From contig NZ_JAMGZJ010000075.1 of NCBI RefSeq assembly GCF_025564085.1, forward strand, positions 62,001 through 126,000: DNA of 64,000 bases, in the 5' to 3' direction. This document shows positions 30,299 through 39,408 of the stretch, piece by piece (the stretch's first letter is position 1; every line of letters begins with the position of its first letter). The notes beneath the pieces were generated by a model. It was not told the DNA's origin. It was given only the letters and a program-made list of their open reading frames with translations, and searched no databases. A program made the position numbers and the translations under genes. This DNA is from Silvania confinis. GTDB taxonomy: Bacteria; Pseudomonadota; Gammaproteobacteria; Enterobacterales; Enterobacteriaceae.

Positions 30299-31948
30299 AT
30301 GTTTAAACGTATTAAAGTAATCACCCTGTTAATCTCGGTGCTTTTGATCCTCGGTGCACTGCAAATCATTGCGGCGACGGTCTTTATCAACGCCTTGAAT
30401 AACGATAAGGATAATTTCAACGTCTCCCAGCTCTCCAGTCAGAACGTGGCGGAGTTTACCGACGCCTGGATTAGCCTGAACCAGGCGCGAGTGACCCTGA
30501 ACCGCGGCATGCTGCGCCTGCAAAACAACACGGCAACCGAGATTAACGGCACGCAGCTGGGTGAGCTGGTAACAGCAGCGAAAAATCTGTTGGCCGAGGC
30601 GCAGGGGCATTACGATAAATATTATGCTCTGCCGGCCACCCCAGGTATGGATGAGAAATTGTCGGAGCGGCTGGAAGAGCAGTACCGCGCCTACTCCTCA
30701 ACGCTTGCAAAAATGAATGAGCTGCTGGCGCAGGGCAATTTGAACGATATGTTCAAGCAGAATGCCGAGCAGAAGCAGGTTGCCATGCAGGTTGTCTATC
30801 GCGAATGGCGTGAAGTGCAGGCGAAACTCTCCAATGCAGGTGTGAGCGAAAACGAAGCTGACTACCAGCGTATCCTGTGGATCCTCTCGGCCATTATGCT
30901 GATTGTGGTTGGCGTGATTGTCGCCAGCTGGATTGCGATGCGTCGGGTGCTGCTGCAACCGCTGCATGAAGTGATCGCCCACATTCGCGCCATCTCCGCA
31001 GGCGACCTGACGCAGCCGATCACTGCCCACGGACAGAACGAAATGGCGGTGCTGACGATGAACGTCCACGAGATGCAAAAATCGCTGGCGAACACCGTTG
31101 GCGTGGTACGCGAAAGCGCGGACACCATCTTCACTGGTGCCGGCGAAATTTCGGCGGGCAGTAACGACCTCTCTTCCCGTACCGAACAGCAGGCGGCCTC
31201 TCTGGAAGAGACGGCAGCCAGTATGGAACAGTTGACCGCCACCGTGAAGCAGAACGCCGATAACGCCCGTCAGGCGTCACGTCTGGCGCTGGATGCCTCT
31301 TCCACCGCGAAGAAAGGCGGAAGCGTGGTTGAAGGCGTGGTGCGTACCATGGATGAGATCGCCACCAGCTCCAGCAAAATCGCCCAGATCACCAACGTGA
31401 TTGACGGCATTGCCTTCCAGACCAATATCCTGGCGCTGAACGCCGCGGTAGAAGCGGCGCGAGCGGGCGAGCAGGGCCGTGGTTTTGCGGTCGTGGCAGG
31501 GGAAGTGCGTACCCTGGCGCAGCGCAGCGCCCAGGCGGCGAAAGAGATCAAAGGATTAATCGACGATTCGGGCAACCGCGTCAGCGCGGGTTCCGCGCTG
31601 GTTAACGAGGCCGGAGAGACGATGGCAGAAATCGTCAATGCGGTGACCCGCGTGACTGACATCATGGGCGAAATCGCTTCCGCCTCTGATGAGCAAAGTC
31701 GTGGGATTGATCAGGTCGGCCAGGCGGTCGCCGAAATGGATCGCGTTACCCAGCAGAACGCCTCGCTGGTAGAAGAGTCCGCAGCCGCGGCAGCGGCGCT
31801 GGAAGATCAGGCGGCCCGCCTGAACGAGGCAGTGGCGGTGTTTAAAATTACCCGCGGGCAGGCAGTGAAAGCGGCTCCGGTTAAAATCCCCACCGCGAAG
31901 GCAAAACCCGTGGCGGCGTTGAACGAAGCCAACTGGGAAACCTTCTGA
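30299..31948 (+). CDS. Methyl-accepting chemotaxis protein, Tsr/Tar type with NWETF tether
   Basis: This is a 549-residue chemoreceptor. TM1 is at about 8-30, a four-helix TarH-like periplasmic domain spans about 35-190, TM2 is at about 193-215, then HAMP and the MA signalling domain with tip [20 protein letters not shown] (about 365-385). It ends in the pentapeptide NWETF, the CheR/CheB docking tether of high-abundance receptors such as Tsr and Tar. A Pro/Ala/Lys linker precedes the tether. The start at 30299 has AAGG at 7 nt. It lacks an obvious match to the Tsr/Tar amino-acid-binding arginines, so its ligand is unassigned. It is not at this locus in E. coli K-12. Confidence 0.95.
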   Translation: MFKRIKVITLLISVLLILGALQIIAATVFINALNNDKDNFNVSQLSSQNVAEFTDAWISLNQARVTLNRGMLRLQNNTATEINGTQLGELVTAAKNLLAEAQGHYDKYYALPATPGMDEKLSERLEEQYRAYSSTLAKMNELLAQGNLNDMFKQNAEQKQVAMQVVYREWREVQAKLSNAGVSENEADYQRILWILSAIMLIVVGVIVASWIAMRRVLLQPLHEVIAHIRAISAGDLTQPITAHGQNEMAVLTMNVHEMQKSLANTVGVVRESADTIFTGAGEISAGSNDLSSRTEQQAASLEETAASMEQLTATVKQNADNARQASRLALDASSTAKKGGSVVEGVVRTMDEIATSSSKIAQITNVIDGIAFQTNILALNAAVEAARAGEQGRGFAVVAGEVRTLAQRSAQAAKEIKGLIDDSGNRVSAGSALVNEAGETMAEIVNAVTRVTDIMGEIASASDEQSRGIDQVGQAVAEMDRVTQQNASLVEESAAAAAALEDQAARLNEAVAVFKITRGQAVKAAPVKIPTAKAKPVAALNEANWETF

Positions 31949-31950
31949 CA

Positions 31951-32022
31951 GACGCCGGATAGCGCTCGCGCTTATCCGGCCTGTGATGGTATCGCCCGGC
32001 AAGCGCAGCGCCGCCGGGCGAT
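31951..32022. repeat. REP/BIME element
   Basis: Two inverted REP-like hairpins, GCCGGATAGCGC.. to ..TATCCGGCC (about 31954-31981) and CGCCCGGCAAGCGC.. to ..CCGGGCG (about 31993-32020), fill the gap between the chemoreceptor and the convergent ytfF. Confidence 0.8.
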
Positions 32023-32024
32023 AC

Positions 32025-32990
32025 CTACATCTCCGACGCCGGAATAACCCTCGGTTTTTCCGGTTTCGCGCTGACCGCAATCACCACACCCACCACCAAC
32101 AAAACAATCCCGGCCCCGGTTAACAACGGCGGCACGCTCTGGCGCAGCAAAAAGGTGTACAGCAGCCCTGCCAGCGTTTCGAAGACAATCAATGGCCCGA
32201 GAATCACCGTCGGCAGCTTCTGGCTGGCCATGTTCCAGCACAGCGCCCCAACCCATGAACAACAGACGGCGATCGCCACCATCAGGCCGAGAAACACGCC
32301 TGGCCGTGGCCCCAGCGGTAGGGCAAACGCCGGCTGTTGCGCATTCAGCCAGACACAGGCGGCCAGATAGCCAATAAGCGAGACTGGCAGCGTCACCAGC
32401 GCCTGTGCGGTGGCCCACATCATCGGGTGTTTATCCGGGTTCTCCCGCAGCCAGCGGGCATTGCGCAGGGCATACCACGCCCAGCAGACCACTGAAATCG
32501 ATGCCAGCAGAATGCCGGAACCGTAGCGCCAGCCGTTGATATCGGCCATCCCGTGACGCAGCTCGGCAATGTTCACGCACGCCAGTCCGAGGGCGATACA
32601 AAGCAGGGCGGGCATCATTTTCGACCACGCCAGTTTGCCGTCGCGCTGGCTATACAGCAGGTTGGCGAATACCGGGATCACCACCGGCAGCGTGCCGATA
32701 ATCATCGTTGAGACCGGGGCTCCGGTGCGCTGAATGGCACTGGCCAGGCACACGTAATAGATCAGGTTGCCCATCATGGTCAGCCCCAGCGCCGTCCACC
32801 AGTCCTGACGGGAAAGCTGGCGTAACCGCCTGCGGCCTAGCCACGCCAGCGGCAGGGCGATCAGCCCCAGCGCCAGGTAACGCCCCATCGACTGCAGCAT
32901 CGCCGGGTACTCCGGCACAAGTAACGGGCCAACAAAAATCAGACCCCACATCAAACCCGCAAGCAGGGCATACAACACGCCGCTAATCAT
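32025..32990 (-). CDS. ytfF: YtfF, EamA/DMT-superfamily inner-membrane transporter
   Basis: This is a 321-residue protein with about ten helices and two EamA repeats (MISGVLYALLAGLMWGLIFVG at the N-terminus). It is highly similar to E. coli YtfF over its full length. The substrate is not established. AAGGG precedes the ATG at 32990. An AraC-family gene lies 75 nt upstream on the same strand and may regulate or be co-transcribed with it, an arrangement absent from E. coli K-12. Confidence 0.93.
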   Translation of the reverse strand: MISGVLYALLAGLMWGLIFVGPLLVPEYPAMLQSMGRYLALGLIALPLAWLGRRRLRQLSRQDWWTALGLTMMGNLIYYVCLASAIQRTGAPVSTMIIGTLPVVIPVFANLLYSQRDGKLAWSKMMPALLCIALGLACVNIAELRHGMADINGWRYGSGILLASISVVCWAWYALRNARWLRENPDKHPMMWATAQALVTLPVSLIGYLAACVWLNAQQPAFALPLGPRPGVFLGLMVAIAVCCSWVGALCWNMASQKLPTVILGPLIVFETLAGLLYTFLLRQSVPPLLTGAGIVLLVVGVVIAVSAKPEKPRVIPASEM

Positions 32991-33065
32991 TTTTGCATCC
33001 CTTGTTTCTTAACCTGCGGGCAGTGTAGAGGGGTAAAAGGCGGGCGTATTGTATGAGGTTGCGCA

Positions 33066-33890
33066 TTAGCGCTTCGCGACCTGTTTTTGGTAGCGCACGG
33101 GGGTGATGCCGTAGCGATGCGTAAACGCGCGGGTCAGATGCGACTGGTCAGTCAGCCCGGTGGCCGCCGCCACCTCAGCAGCCGGAAGCCCCTGGGTGAG
33201 AAAGGCTTTCGCGCGCCACAGGCGGATCGCCATCAACATCTGATGAGGGGTAACGTGAAAATGGGCTTTGAACTGGCGCTGAAAATGATACGGACTGAGC
33301 GACACCACCTGCGCTAGCTCGTCGAGGGTGAGCGCGTGCATATAGTTGTCATGCAGATACTCGCGCACGCGGTCGAAGCGGTGCGCTCCTTCGCGCAGCA
33401 CCGGCGCATGGCGCGCCAGTGGCCGGAAGGTCTCAATCAGATCCAGCAGCAGCCCTTTTTGCGCCAGTGGATCCTCGGTGTGCCACAGGCCATAAATCAG
33501 CTGGCCGATCTGCTGCGAGCGCCTGGGGTCGTGGCGGGTGACGTCACTGAACCACCAGTGGCGAACGCCGGTCACCTCTTCAAGCAGATCCGGTTCAAGG
33601 TAGATCATCCGGTAGCGCCAGCCGTCGGCGGTTTCAGCCTCGCCGGTGTGCAGCTCATCCGGGTTCATGGTGACAACGGAATTGACGGGGGCGACGTATT
33701 GGGTGCCGCGATAGCGAAAGCGCTCGGCACCGGCTTCAATCGCGCCGATACCGAAGGCTTCGTGGGTGTGAGGCTCAAACGCGTAGCGGGAGATGTGGGC
33801 GTGATACAGCTCGACGCCCGGTACCTGCGCCAGATGGCGAAAGCGCGCGCTGTCTCTCTCATCGAAGAACTGTTCGGGTACGCCTTGCAC
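33066..33890 (-). CDS. AraC-family transcriptional regulator
   Basis: This is a 274-residue regulator. The N-terminal cupin-like ligand domain (about 25-100, with YAFEPHTHEAFGIGAIEAG and NPDELHTGEA) is followed by a C-terminal double HTH of AraC type (about 172-270, with LDELAQVVSLSPYHFQRQFKAHFHVTPHQ and EVAAATGLTDQSHLTRAF). The start is GTG at 33888-33890, supported by GAGGAGG at 6 nt. It lies directly upstream of ytfF on the same strand, so control of that transporter is likely but inferred. Confidence 0.9.
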   Translation of the reverse strand: MQGVPEQFFDERDSARFRHLAQVPGVELYHAHISRYAFEPHTHEAFGIGAIEAGAERFRYRGTQYVAPVNSVVTMNPDELHTGEAETADGWRYRMIYLEPDLLEEVTGVRHWWFSDVTRHDPRRSQQIGQLIYGLWHTEDPLAQKGLLLDLIETFRPLARHAPVLREGAHRFDRVREYLHDNYMHALTLDELAQVVSLSPYHFQRQFKAHFHVTPHQMLMAIRLWRAKAFLTQGLPAAEVAAATGLTDQSHLTRAFTHRYGITPVRYQKQVAKR

Positions 33891-33971
33891 GGTGAGCCTC
33901 CTCGTGGGTCATGCTTTCATTATCAGAGATGACCCACGGGGACGCCACAACAATTAACCACTATGTAACAA

Positions 33972-34820
33972 TTACAGGATGCTTTTGACGCTCTCAGCCA
34001 GCGGGGTGGTTGGGCGGCCAATCAGGCTGCTCAGGGTGTGGCTGTCGTCAAACAGACCGCCCTTCGACGCGCCTACATCGGAGTCGGCCAGCATATCCGC
34101 AAGACCCGCCGGTAAGCCAAAGCCTTTCAGCGCGGCGGAAAAATCGGCTTCACTCAGGTTCTGATACACCACGTTTTTCCCGCTCTGACGGCTCAGTTCC
34201 TCCGTCAGCTCGGCTAATGTCCACGCAGAGTCGCCCGCCAGCTCATATACTTTACCGGCATGGCCTTCTTCAGAAATAACGCGTGCAGCCGCCGCCGCAT
34301 AGTCGGCGCGGGTGGCCGCGGCGATTTTTCCTTCGCCTGCGGAGCCGATAAACACGCCGTGCTCCAGCGCAGGCGGCGCGCTGGCGAGGTAGTTTTCGCT
34401 GTACCAGCCGTTACGCAGCAGGGCATAAGGAATACCCGACGCCGCCAGCGCGTTTTCGGTCTCGACGTGCTCGACGTGCAGGCCCAGCGGGGAGGTATCG
34501 GCATGCAGCAGGCTGGTATAGGCGATAAATTTCACGCCTGCAGCTTTTGCTGCGTTGATCACGTTCAGATGCTGTGGCGTGCGCTGGCCGACTTCACTTG
34601 ATGAGATCAGCAGCAGCTTGTCCACGCCCGCCAGTGCAGTGGTGAACGCGGCCTGGTCGGTGTAATCGGCCTGACGGACGATCACGCCCTGCTGGCTCAG
34701 CGCCCCGGCCTTCGCCGGGTTACGTACAATAGCGACCAACTGGCTGGCTGGAACGGTTTTCAGGAGCTGTTCAAGAACGTGCTGGCCAAGCTGGCCGGTG
34801 GCACCGGTAATCGCGATCAT
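33972..34820 (-). CDS. qorB: QorB (YtfG), NAD(P)H:quinone oxidoreductase 2
   Basis: This is a 282-residue NmrA-like atypical short-chain dehydrogenase. The dinucleotide motif is GATGQLG (6-12). E. coli QorB reduces quinones with NADPH. The start at 34820 has AAGGA at 8 nt; an in-frame extension from 34922 would overlap the divergent ytfH gene. It is divergent from ytfH with an 89-nt gap, the conserved arrangement that implies control by the YtfH regulator. Confidence 0.95.
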   Translation of the reverse strand: MIAITGATGQLGQHVLEQLLKTVPASQLVAIVRNPAKAGALSQQGVIVRQADYTDQAAFTTALAGVDKLLLISSSEVGQRTPQHLNVINAAKAAGVKFIAYTSLLHADTSPLGLHVEHVETENALAASGIPYALLRNGWYSENYLASAPPALEHGVFIGSAGEGKIAAATRADYAAAAARVISEEGHAGKVYELAGDSAWTLAELTEELSRQSGKNVVYQNLSEADFSAALKGFGLPAGLADMLADSDVGASKGGLFDDSHTLSSLIGRPTTPLAESVKSIL

Positions 34821-34839
34821 GATGAATATCCTTCGTCTC

Positions 34840-34905
34840 AGGTAAGTGTTGTGGCACACTATCACCTTAGCTAACTTTAAGTAAGTACGCACAAAAAGGT
34901 AAGTA
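34840..34905. promoter_or_regulatory. qorB-ytfH divergent promoter region with GTAAGT repeats
   Basis: The 89-nt gap carries AGGTAAGT twice (34840-34847 and 34898-34905) and AAGTAAGT once (34879-34886), all on the same strand. Such repeats could be the HxlR-type operator for YtfH autoregulation. The motif has not been matched to a known site, and the reading is inference. Confidence 0.4.
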
Positions 34906-34909
34906 TGAA

Positions 34910-35290
34910 ATGACGAACCCAACGCTTAGCGAGCAAATGCGCGACGGCAATCTCTTCGCGGAGCAGTGCCCCTCCCGGGATGTGCTGAAGCATGTGACCA
35001 GCCGCTGGGGCGTGCTGATTCTGGTGGCGCTGCGTCAGGGAACGCACCGCTTTAGCGATCTGCGGCGCAAAATGGGTGGCGTGAGCGAGAAGATGCTGGC
35101 CCAGTCGCTGCAGGCGCTGGAGCAGGATGGCTTTATTAACCGCGTCTCGTATCCGGTGGTGCCGCCGCACGTTGAGTACAGCCTGACCCCGCTGGGGGAA
35201 GAGGTGAGCGAGAAAGTGGCGGCGCTGGCCGACTGGATTGAGCTGCACTTACCCCAGGTGATGACGAATCGGGATGAGCGTGCGGCGTGA
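34910..35290 (+). CDS. ytfH: YtfH, HxlR-family transcriptional regulator
   Basis: This is a 126-residue winged-helix HxlR/DUF24 regulator. Cys20 in the AEQCPSRDVLKHVTSRWG segment is the redox-type cysteine common to quinone- or aldehyde-responsive members, followed by the HTH SDLRRKMGGVSEKMLAQSLQ and the wing with YPVVPPHVEYSLT. The divergent partner qorB reduces quinones, so YtfH is probably a quinone or electrophile sensor for it. That link is inference from context. Confidence 0.92.
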   Translation: MTNPTLSEQMRDGNLFAEQCPSRDVLKHVTSRWGVLILVALRQGTHRFSDLRRKMGGVSEKMLAQSLQALEQDGFINRVSYPVVPPHVEYSLTPLGEEVSEKVAALADWIELHLPQVMTNRDERAA

Positions 35291-35306
35291 TTTCAGGGTG
35301 CGGTCT

Positions 35307-35345
35307 GATGCCCTCACCCCAACCCTCTCCCACCGGGAGAGGGCG
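35307..35345. repeat. Intergenic repeat with CCCTCTCCC/GGGAGAGGG hairpin
   Basis: The stretch beginning GATGCCCTCACCCCAACC ends in CCCTCTCCC (35323-35331), ACC, GGGAGAGGG (35335-35343). This looks like a dispersed intergenic repeat common in Enterobacter-type genomes. It lies between the convergent ytfH and cpdB genes, next to the terminator. Confidence 0.55.
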
Positions 35346-35354
35346 CAAACACTA

Positions 35355-35379
35355 AAAACGGCAACTGGGTTGCCGTTTT
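35355..35379. terminator. Bidirectional terminator ytfH/cpdB
   Basis: AAAACGGCAA (35355-35364), loop CTGGG and TTGCCGTTTT (35370-35379) form a perfect stem with A/T flanks on both sides, ending both convergent transcripts. Confidence 0.92.
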
Positions 35380-35383
35380 GCTT

Positions 35384-37327
35384 TTACCTGCTTAAATCCA
35401 CCTGATAAATGGCGAAGCCGATCTCGTCGGTTGCCACCTGTTTCATTGGATACTGTGCCTTCTCTTTGATAAACGCCGCGGCTTTTTCAGTTGGCGCGGT
35501 CTCAAAGCGAATATCCAGCTTCACCTTGCTGGCAATCGGAGCCAGACGCCAGTTGTTGTCTGCAGCCGGATGGATCTCGCCCGCCTTTTTCGACTGCTCG
35601 CCGATCCACGCCGCCAGCACCGAGCGGTTCTCATCCGGGGAGGCAAACGCGATATGGCTGTCGCCGGTTCCGGCAAACTTGCCGCCGTAGGCGCGGTAGT
35701 TATTCGTCGCCACCAGGAAGGTCGCCTTCAGATCAATAGGCTTGCCGTTAAAGGTCAGGTTCTTGATACGTTCTGCCTGCGCATTCACCACCTTGCATTC
35801 GCCGTCGTATTTTGCCGGCTGCGAGACATCAATCTGGTAGTCCACACCGTCGATCACGTCGAAGTTATAGGTGCGGAATCCGTCCCAGTTAATCAACGAC
35901 TGCGGTTGGGTGCTGGCCACATCGATCTGGTTGAACTGCCCGGCAGAACACTCGAGCCACTCCTTCACTTCCTGACCGGTGGCTTTTACCACCACCAGCG
36001 TATTCGGGTAGAGGTACAGATCGGCGGCGTTACGGAAGGTCAATTGGCCTTTTTCCACTTCGACGAAGCTGGCCGGATCGTTCTTGCGTCCGCCCACTTT
36101 AAACGGCGCAGCGGCAGAGAGCACCGGCAGTTTGGCCAGGTCCGGGTCGCCCTGAATAAAGCGTTCCACGTAGGCTTTCTGCGCCATATTCACCACCTGA
36201 ACAGTGGGATCGTCCTGCACCAGCGACAGATAGCTGTACATGTTATCGGCGGATTTGCCGATTGGCTTGCTGACGAACTCGCGGGTGGCGTCGTGATCGT
36301 GCTTCAGCACCTCGACGATTTTTTTATCCTCACCGACCAGCGCTTTTTTGCCGGCCAGGTCGTAAATCGGACGGGCTTCGGCTTTGGACTGGGTCACCTG
36401 CCATTTTCCACCGTCGTTATTCAGCACCAGATCAACCACCCCCAGGTGGTCGCCCCACATGCCTGGCATCACTGACGGCACGCCGTTCAGCGTCCCTTTC
36501 GCAATGTCGGCGCCCTTGATGTTGGCGAAGTCCTTGCCCGGGAACACCGCGTGGGCATGGCCGAAGAGAATCGCATCCACGCCCGGCACTTCGCTGAGGT
36601 AGTAGACCGAGTTCTCTGCCATCGCCTGATACGGATCGGCAGACAGACCGGAGTGGGCAACCACCACCACCAGGTCGGCACCTTTCTCGCGCATCTCCGG
36701 CACATACTTGCGTGCGGTTTCGGTAATGTCGTTAACGGTGACCTTACCTTCCAGGTTCTTCTTATCCCAGGTCATGATTTGCGGTGGGACAAAGCCGATA
36801 TAGCCAATTTTCAGCGTCTGCGGCTTACCGTCCTGATCGACGACGGACGTCTCTTTGATTAAGTAGGGCGTGAACAGCGGCTTCTGCGTTTTCAAATCGA
36901 TGATGTTGGCGTTGACGTAGGGGAATTTCGCCCCGGCCAGCGCCATATGCAGATAGTCCAGCCCGTAGTTGAACTCGTGATTGCCGAGGTTGCCGACCGC
37001 GTAATCCAGGGTGTTGAGGGCTTTATAAACCGGGTGAATATCGCCTTTTTTCAGCCCCTTCGCCGCCATGTAATCGCCAAGCGGGCTCCCCTGAATGAGG
37101 TCCCCGTTGTCCACCAGCACGCTGTTTTTCACTTCGCCACGGGCAGCGTTAATCAGGCTGGCGGTGCGCACCAGACCAAACTTCTCCGTCGGGGCATCTT
37201 TGTAGTAGTCAAAGTCCATCATATTGCTGTGCAGGTCGGTAGTTTCGAGAATGCGAAGATCTACCGTCGCTGCTTGTACGCTCGCGGCAATCAGCGTCGC
37301 CAGGAGCGTTGCGCTAAACTTAATCAT
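35384..37327 (-). CDS. cpdB: CpdB, periplasmic 2',3'-cyclic-nucleotide 2'-phosphodiesterase/3'-nucleotidase
   Basis: This is a 647-residue periplasmic enzyme with signal peptide [19 protein letters not shown]. The N-terminal calcineurin-like metallophosphatase domain has [34 protein letters not shown] and [10 protein letters not shown]. The C-terminal 5'-nucleotidase domain binds the nucleoside. It lets cells use extracellular 2',3'-cyclic nucleotides and 3'-nucleotides. The start at 37327 matches E. coli length; the open frame extends 73 codons upstream, but that part has no signal sequence and is excluded. It is divergent from cysQ. Confidence 0.98.
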   Translation of the reverse strand: MIKFSATLLATLIAASVQAATVDLRILETTDLHSNMMDFDYYKDAPTEKFGLVRTASLINAARGEVKNSVLVDNGDLIQGSPLGDYMAAKGLKKGDIHPVYKALNTLDYAVGNLGNHEFNYGLDYLHMALAGAKFPYVNANIIDLKTQKPLFTPYLIKETSVVDQDGKPQTLKIGYIGFVPPQIMTWDKKNLEGKVTVNDITETARKYVPEMREKGADLVVVVAHSGLSADPYQAMAENSVYYLSEVPGVDAILFGHAHAVFPGKDFANIKGADIAKGTLNGVPSVMPGMWGDHLGVVDLVLNNDGGKWQVTQSKAEARPIYDLAGKKALVGEDKKIVEVLKHDHDATREFVSKPIGKSADNMYSYLSLVQDDPTVQVVNMAQKAYVERFIQGDPDLAKLPVLSAAAPFKVGGRKNDPASFVEVEKGQLTFRNAADLYLYPNTLVVVKATGQEVKEWLECSAGQFNQIDVASTQPQSLINWDGFRTYNFDVIDGVDYQIDVSQPAKYDGECKVVNAQAERIKNLTFNGKPIDLKATFLVATNNYRAYGGKFAGTGDSHIAFASPDENRSVLAAWIGEQSKKAGEIHPAADNNWRLAPIASKVKLDIRFETAPTEKAAAFIKEKAQYPMKQVATDEIGFAIYQVDLSR

Positions 37328-37518
37328 CTGAGGAGTCCTTTTTTCGATCCAGGCCACAAAAGAATATGTATGTATATTGTTTTGCTTACAGAACTGTGAA
37401 TCCTGCCAGAAAAATCGGCAATGAAACCGGAATTGCTTCACAGATAGCGGATTTATGCACAATGCGATATAAATAAAACAACAAGTTATACCCACTGTCA
37501 CAAGCAAAGAGGTGGAGA

Positions 37519-38259
37519 ATGTTAGATAAAATTTGTCAGCTCGCACGGGATGCGGGCGAGGCCATTATGCAGGTCTACGATGGCAAACTCCCGATGGACG
37601 TTGTCCGTAAAACCGATGATTCACCGGTGACCGCCGCCGATCTCGCGGCGCATGGGGTGATCCTGCAGGGTCTGCAGGCCCTGACGCCCGATATTCCGGT
37701 GCTCTCCGAAGAAGACCCGCAAGCGTGGGAGGAGCGTCAACACTGGCAGCGCTACTGGCTGGTGGATCCGCTGGATGGCACCAAAGAATTCATCAAGCGC
37801 AACGGTGAATTCACGGTCAATATCGCCCTGATTGAAAAAGGCAAAGCGGTGCTGGGGGTGGTGTATGCCCCGGTGCTGAAGGTGATGTACAGCGCTGCCG
37901 ATGGCAAAGCCTGGAAAGAAGAGTGCGGCGTGCGGATGCAGATCCACGTGCGCGATGCCCGCCCGCCGCTGGTGGTGATTAGCCGTTCGCATTCCGATAA
38001 CGAACTGCAGGAGTACCTGCAGCAGTTGGGCGAACATCAAACCACCTCGATCGGATCGTCACTGAAATTCTGCCTGGTGGCAGAAGGGCAGGCGCAGCTT
38101 TACCCGCGCTTTGGGCCAACCAACGTGTGGGATACGGCAGCAGGCCATGCGGTCGCCGCTGCCGCCGGGGCGCATGTTCACGACTGGCAGGGCAAGCCGC
38201 TTGACTATACCCCGCGTGAATCGTTCCTGAACCCCGGCTTCAGGGTCTCGCTTTACTGA
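37519..38259 (+). CDS. cysQ: CysQ, 3'(2'),5'-bisphosphate nucleotidase
   Basis: This is a 246-residue inositol-monophosphatase-fold enzyme that removes phosphate from PAP/PAPS during sulfate assimilation. Metal ligands are in LSEED (64-66), DPLDGT (Asp83, Asp86) and [10 protein letters not shown] (about 200-209). GAGGTGGAG precedes the ATG. Its stop overlaps the convergent ytfJ end by 7 nt. Confidence 0.97.
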   Translation: MLDKICQLARDAGEAIMQVYDGKLPMDVVRKTDDSPVTAADLAAHGVILQGLQALTPDIPVLSEEDPQAWEERQHWQRYWLVDPLDGTKEFIKRNGEFTVNIALIEKGKAVLGVVYAPVLKVMYSAADGKAWKEECGVRMQIHVRDARPPLVVISRSHSDNELQEYLQQLGEHQTTSIGSSLKFCLVAEGQAQLYPRFGPTNVWDTAAGHAVAAAAGAHVHDWQGKPLDYTPRESFLNPGFRVSLY

Positions 38260-38810
38260 CCGAGCAGCTTGTGCAGCAGGGCCGTCACCTGCTGCACCTC
38301 TTCTTGCGTTAGCGCGCCGTCTTTCGCCCACTGTACGCGACCTTCTTTGTCCAGCACCGCAACCGCAGAACCCTCTTCTTCCAGCTGCCATGCGCCGCGC
38401 GCCACGCCGTTACTGTCGACGATAATCTGCGACCACGGATAGAGCTTTTTATTGCTCTCCAGGCTGTTGCGCACAAACATCCCGGAGCCTGGGATCGCAT
38501 CATCGGTATTCACAATGGTGGTAGTTTGATAGCGGTCATGGGGGAATTTTGCTGACTTGATCGCTTCTATCAGCGTTGCGTTTTTCTCTTTTGCCGACGA
38601 GCGACCAGCAATATGTAGCACCACTCGCACTTTGCCCGCGAGCTGCGCGCTATTCCAGGTTTTGTAGCTAAACTTATCATTGTCGAGGATCAATTCTCCC
38701 CGGTCGGCGATGCCCACCGGCGGCACACGTTGTCCCTTCTCAAAATTATGTGCGGAGGCCATCAGTGGCAGCATCAGGAAAGCTGTTGCCAGAATGTTAC
38801 GTAGAGTCAT
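38253..38810 (-). CDS. ytfJ: YtfJ, periplasmic thioredoxin-like protein
   Basis: This is a 185-residue secreted protein. The signal peptide is [20 protein letters not shown], followed by [20 protein letters not shown]. The fold is thioredoxin/AhpC-like but has no CxxC, so a redox-disulfide role is not supported. It closely matches E. coli YtfJ, whose function is not established. AAGGA precedes the ATG. Confidence 0.92.
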   Translation of the reverse strand: MTLRNILATAFLMLPLMASAHNFEKGQRVPPVGIADRGELILDNDKFSYKTWNSAQLAGKVRVVLHIAGRSSAKEKNATLIEAIKSAKFPHDRYQTTTIVNTDDAIPGSGMFVRNSLESNKKLYPWSQIIVDSNGVARGAWQLEEEGSAVAVLDKEGRVQWAKDGALTQEEVQQVTALLHKLLGQ

Positions 38811-39133
38811 GGTGTTTCCTTATAATGTGCAGGTGATCCGACCACTTGGTCTTGCGCTTTAATCATAAGTGCGATCAATGCTCTTTACCCGCAATCCCGG
38901 TGCCAGAATGCGGAGGAACGCACATAACGGCACAAAAACGATGGCTTATACTGCCTGCATATATCCTTTACATAGATAATTCTGATTAATTGTCATCAAA
39001 AGGTAAATAAACTTATGCACACTGGGTATCACCGAGTTACTGGTCTATAGTCATTGGGCAACAAAATTTGCGCTCCAGAAAGTCGGCCCAATTGTGGCGC
39101 TGCAAGAGCGTATGATTCGCAGGAGAGCATAGA
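38811..39133. other. ytfJ-ytfK intergenic region
   Basis: This 323-nt gap holds the ytfJ promoter side and the ytfK leader. A TATAGT -10 candidate lies at 39046-39051, 83 nt before ytfK, with a poor -35. E. coli ytfK responds to phosphate limitation, but I could not read a convincing double pho box here. No gene is supported. Confidence 0.5.
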
Positions 39134-39340
39134 ATGAAAATTTTCCAACGATACAACCCGCTTCAGGTGGCGAAGTACGTAAAAATCCTGTTCCGTGGAC
39201 GTTTGTACATCAAGGATGTTGGCGCTTTTGAGTTTGATAAGGGCAAGATCCTTCTGCCGAAGGTAAAGGATAAACAGCACTTTTCTGTGATGTCCGAAGT
39301 CAACCGTCAGGTTATGCGTCTGCAAACTGAAATGGCTTAA
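39134..39340 (+). CDS. ytfK: YtfK, stringent-response activator (SpoT-binding)
   Basis: This is a 68-residue cytosolic DUF1107 protein ([20 protein letters not shown]), near-identical to E. coli YtfK. YtfK is reported to bind the catalytic domains of SpoT and favour (p)ppGpp synthesis during phosphate or fatty-acid starvation. AGGAG precedes the ATG. It is monocistronic, closed by a terminator at 39363-39385. Confidence 0.96.
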   Translation: MKIFQRYNPLQVAKYVKILFRGRLYIKDVGAFEFDKGKILLPKVKDKQHFSVMSEVNRQVMRLQTEMA

Positions 39341-39362
39341 CCCCGTGCTATGCAGTATGAAA

Positions 39363-39385
39363 AACGGCTCCCGATGGGAGCCGTT
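39363..39385. terminator. Terminator between ytfK and paeA
   Basis: AACGGCTCCC (39363-39372), loop GAT and GGGAGCCGTT (39376-39385) form a perfect 10-bp stem. The A-run upstream gives a T-run for the minus strand, so it also serves the convergent paeA transcript. Confidence 0.88.
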
Positions 39386-39408
39386 GATGTTTGTGGCGTA
39401 GCCTAAAC

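Noticed and set aside
37328-37546. 73-codon N-terminal extension of cpdB
   Set aside because: The extension has no homology, would hide a clear signal peptide, and overlaps the start of cysQ on the other strand.
38990-39030. Pho box before ytfK
   Set aside because: A single TTGTCAT half-site is present, but no second repeat at the required 11-bp period could be found.
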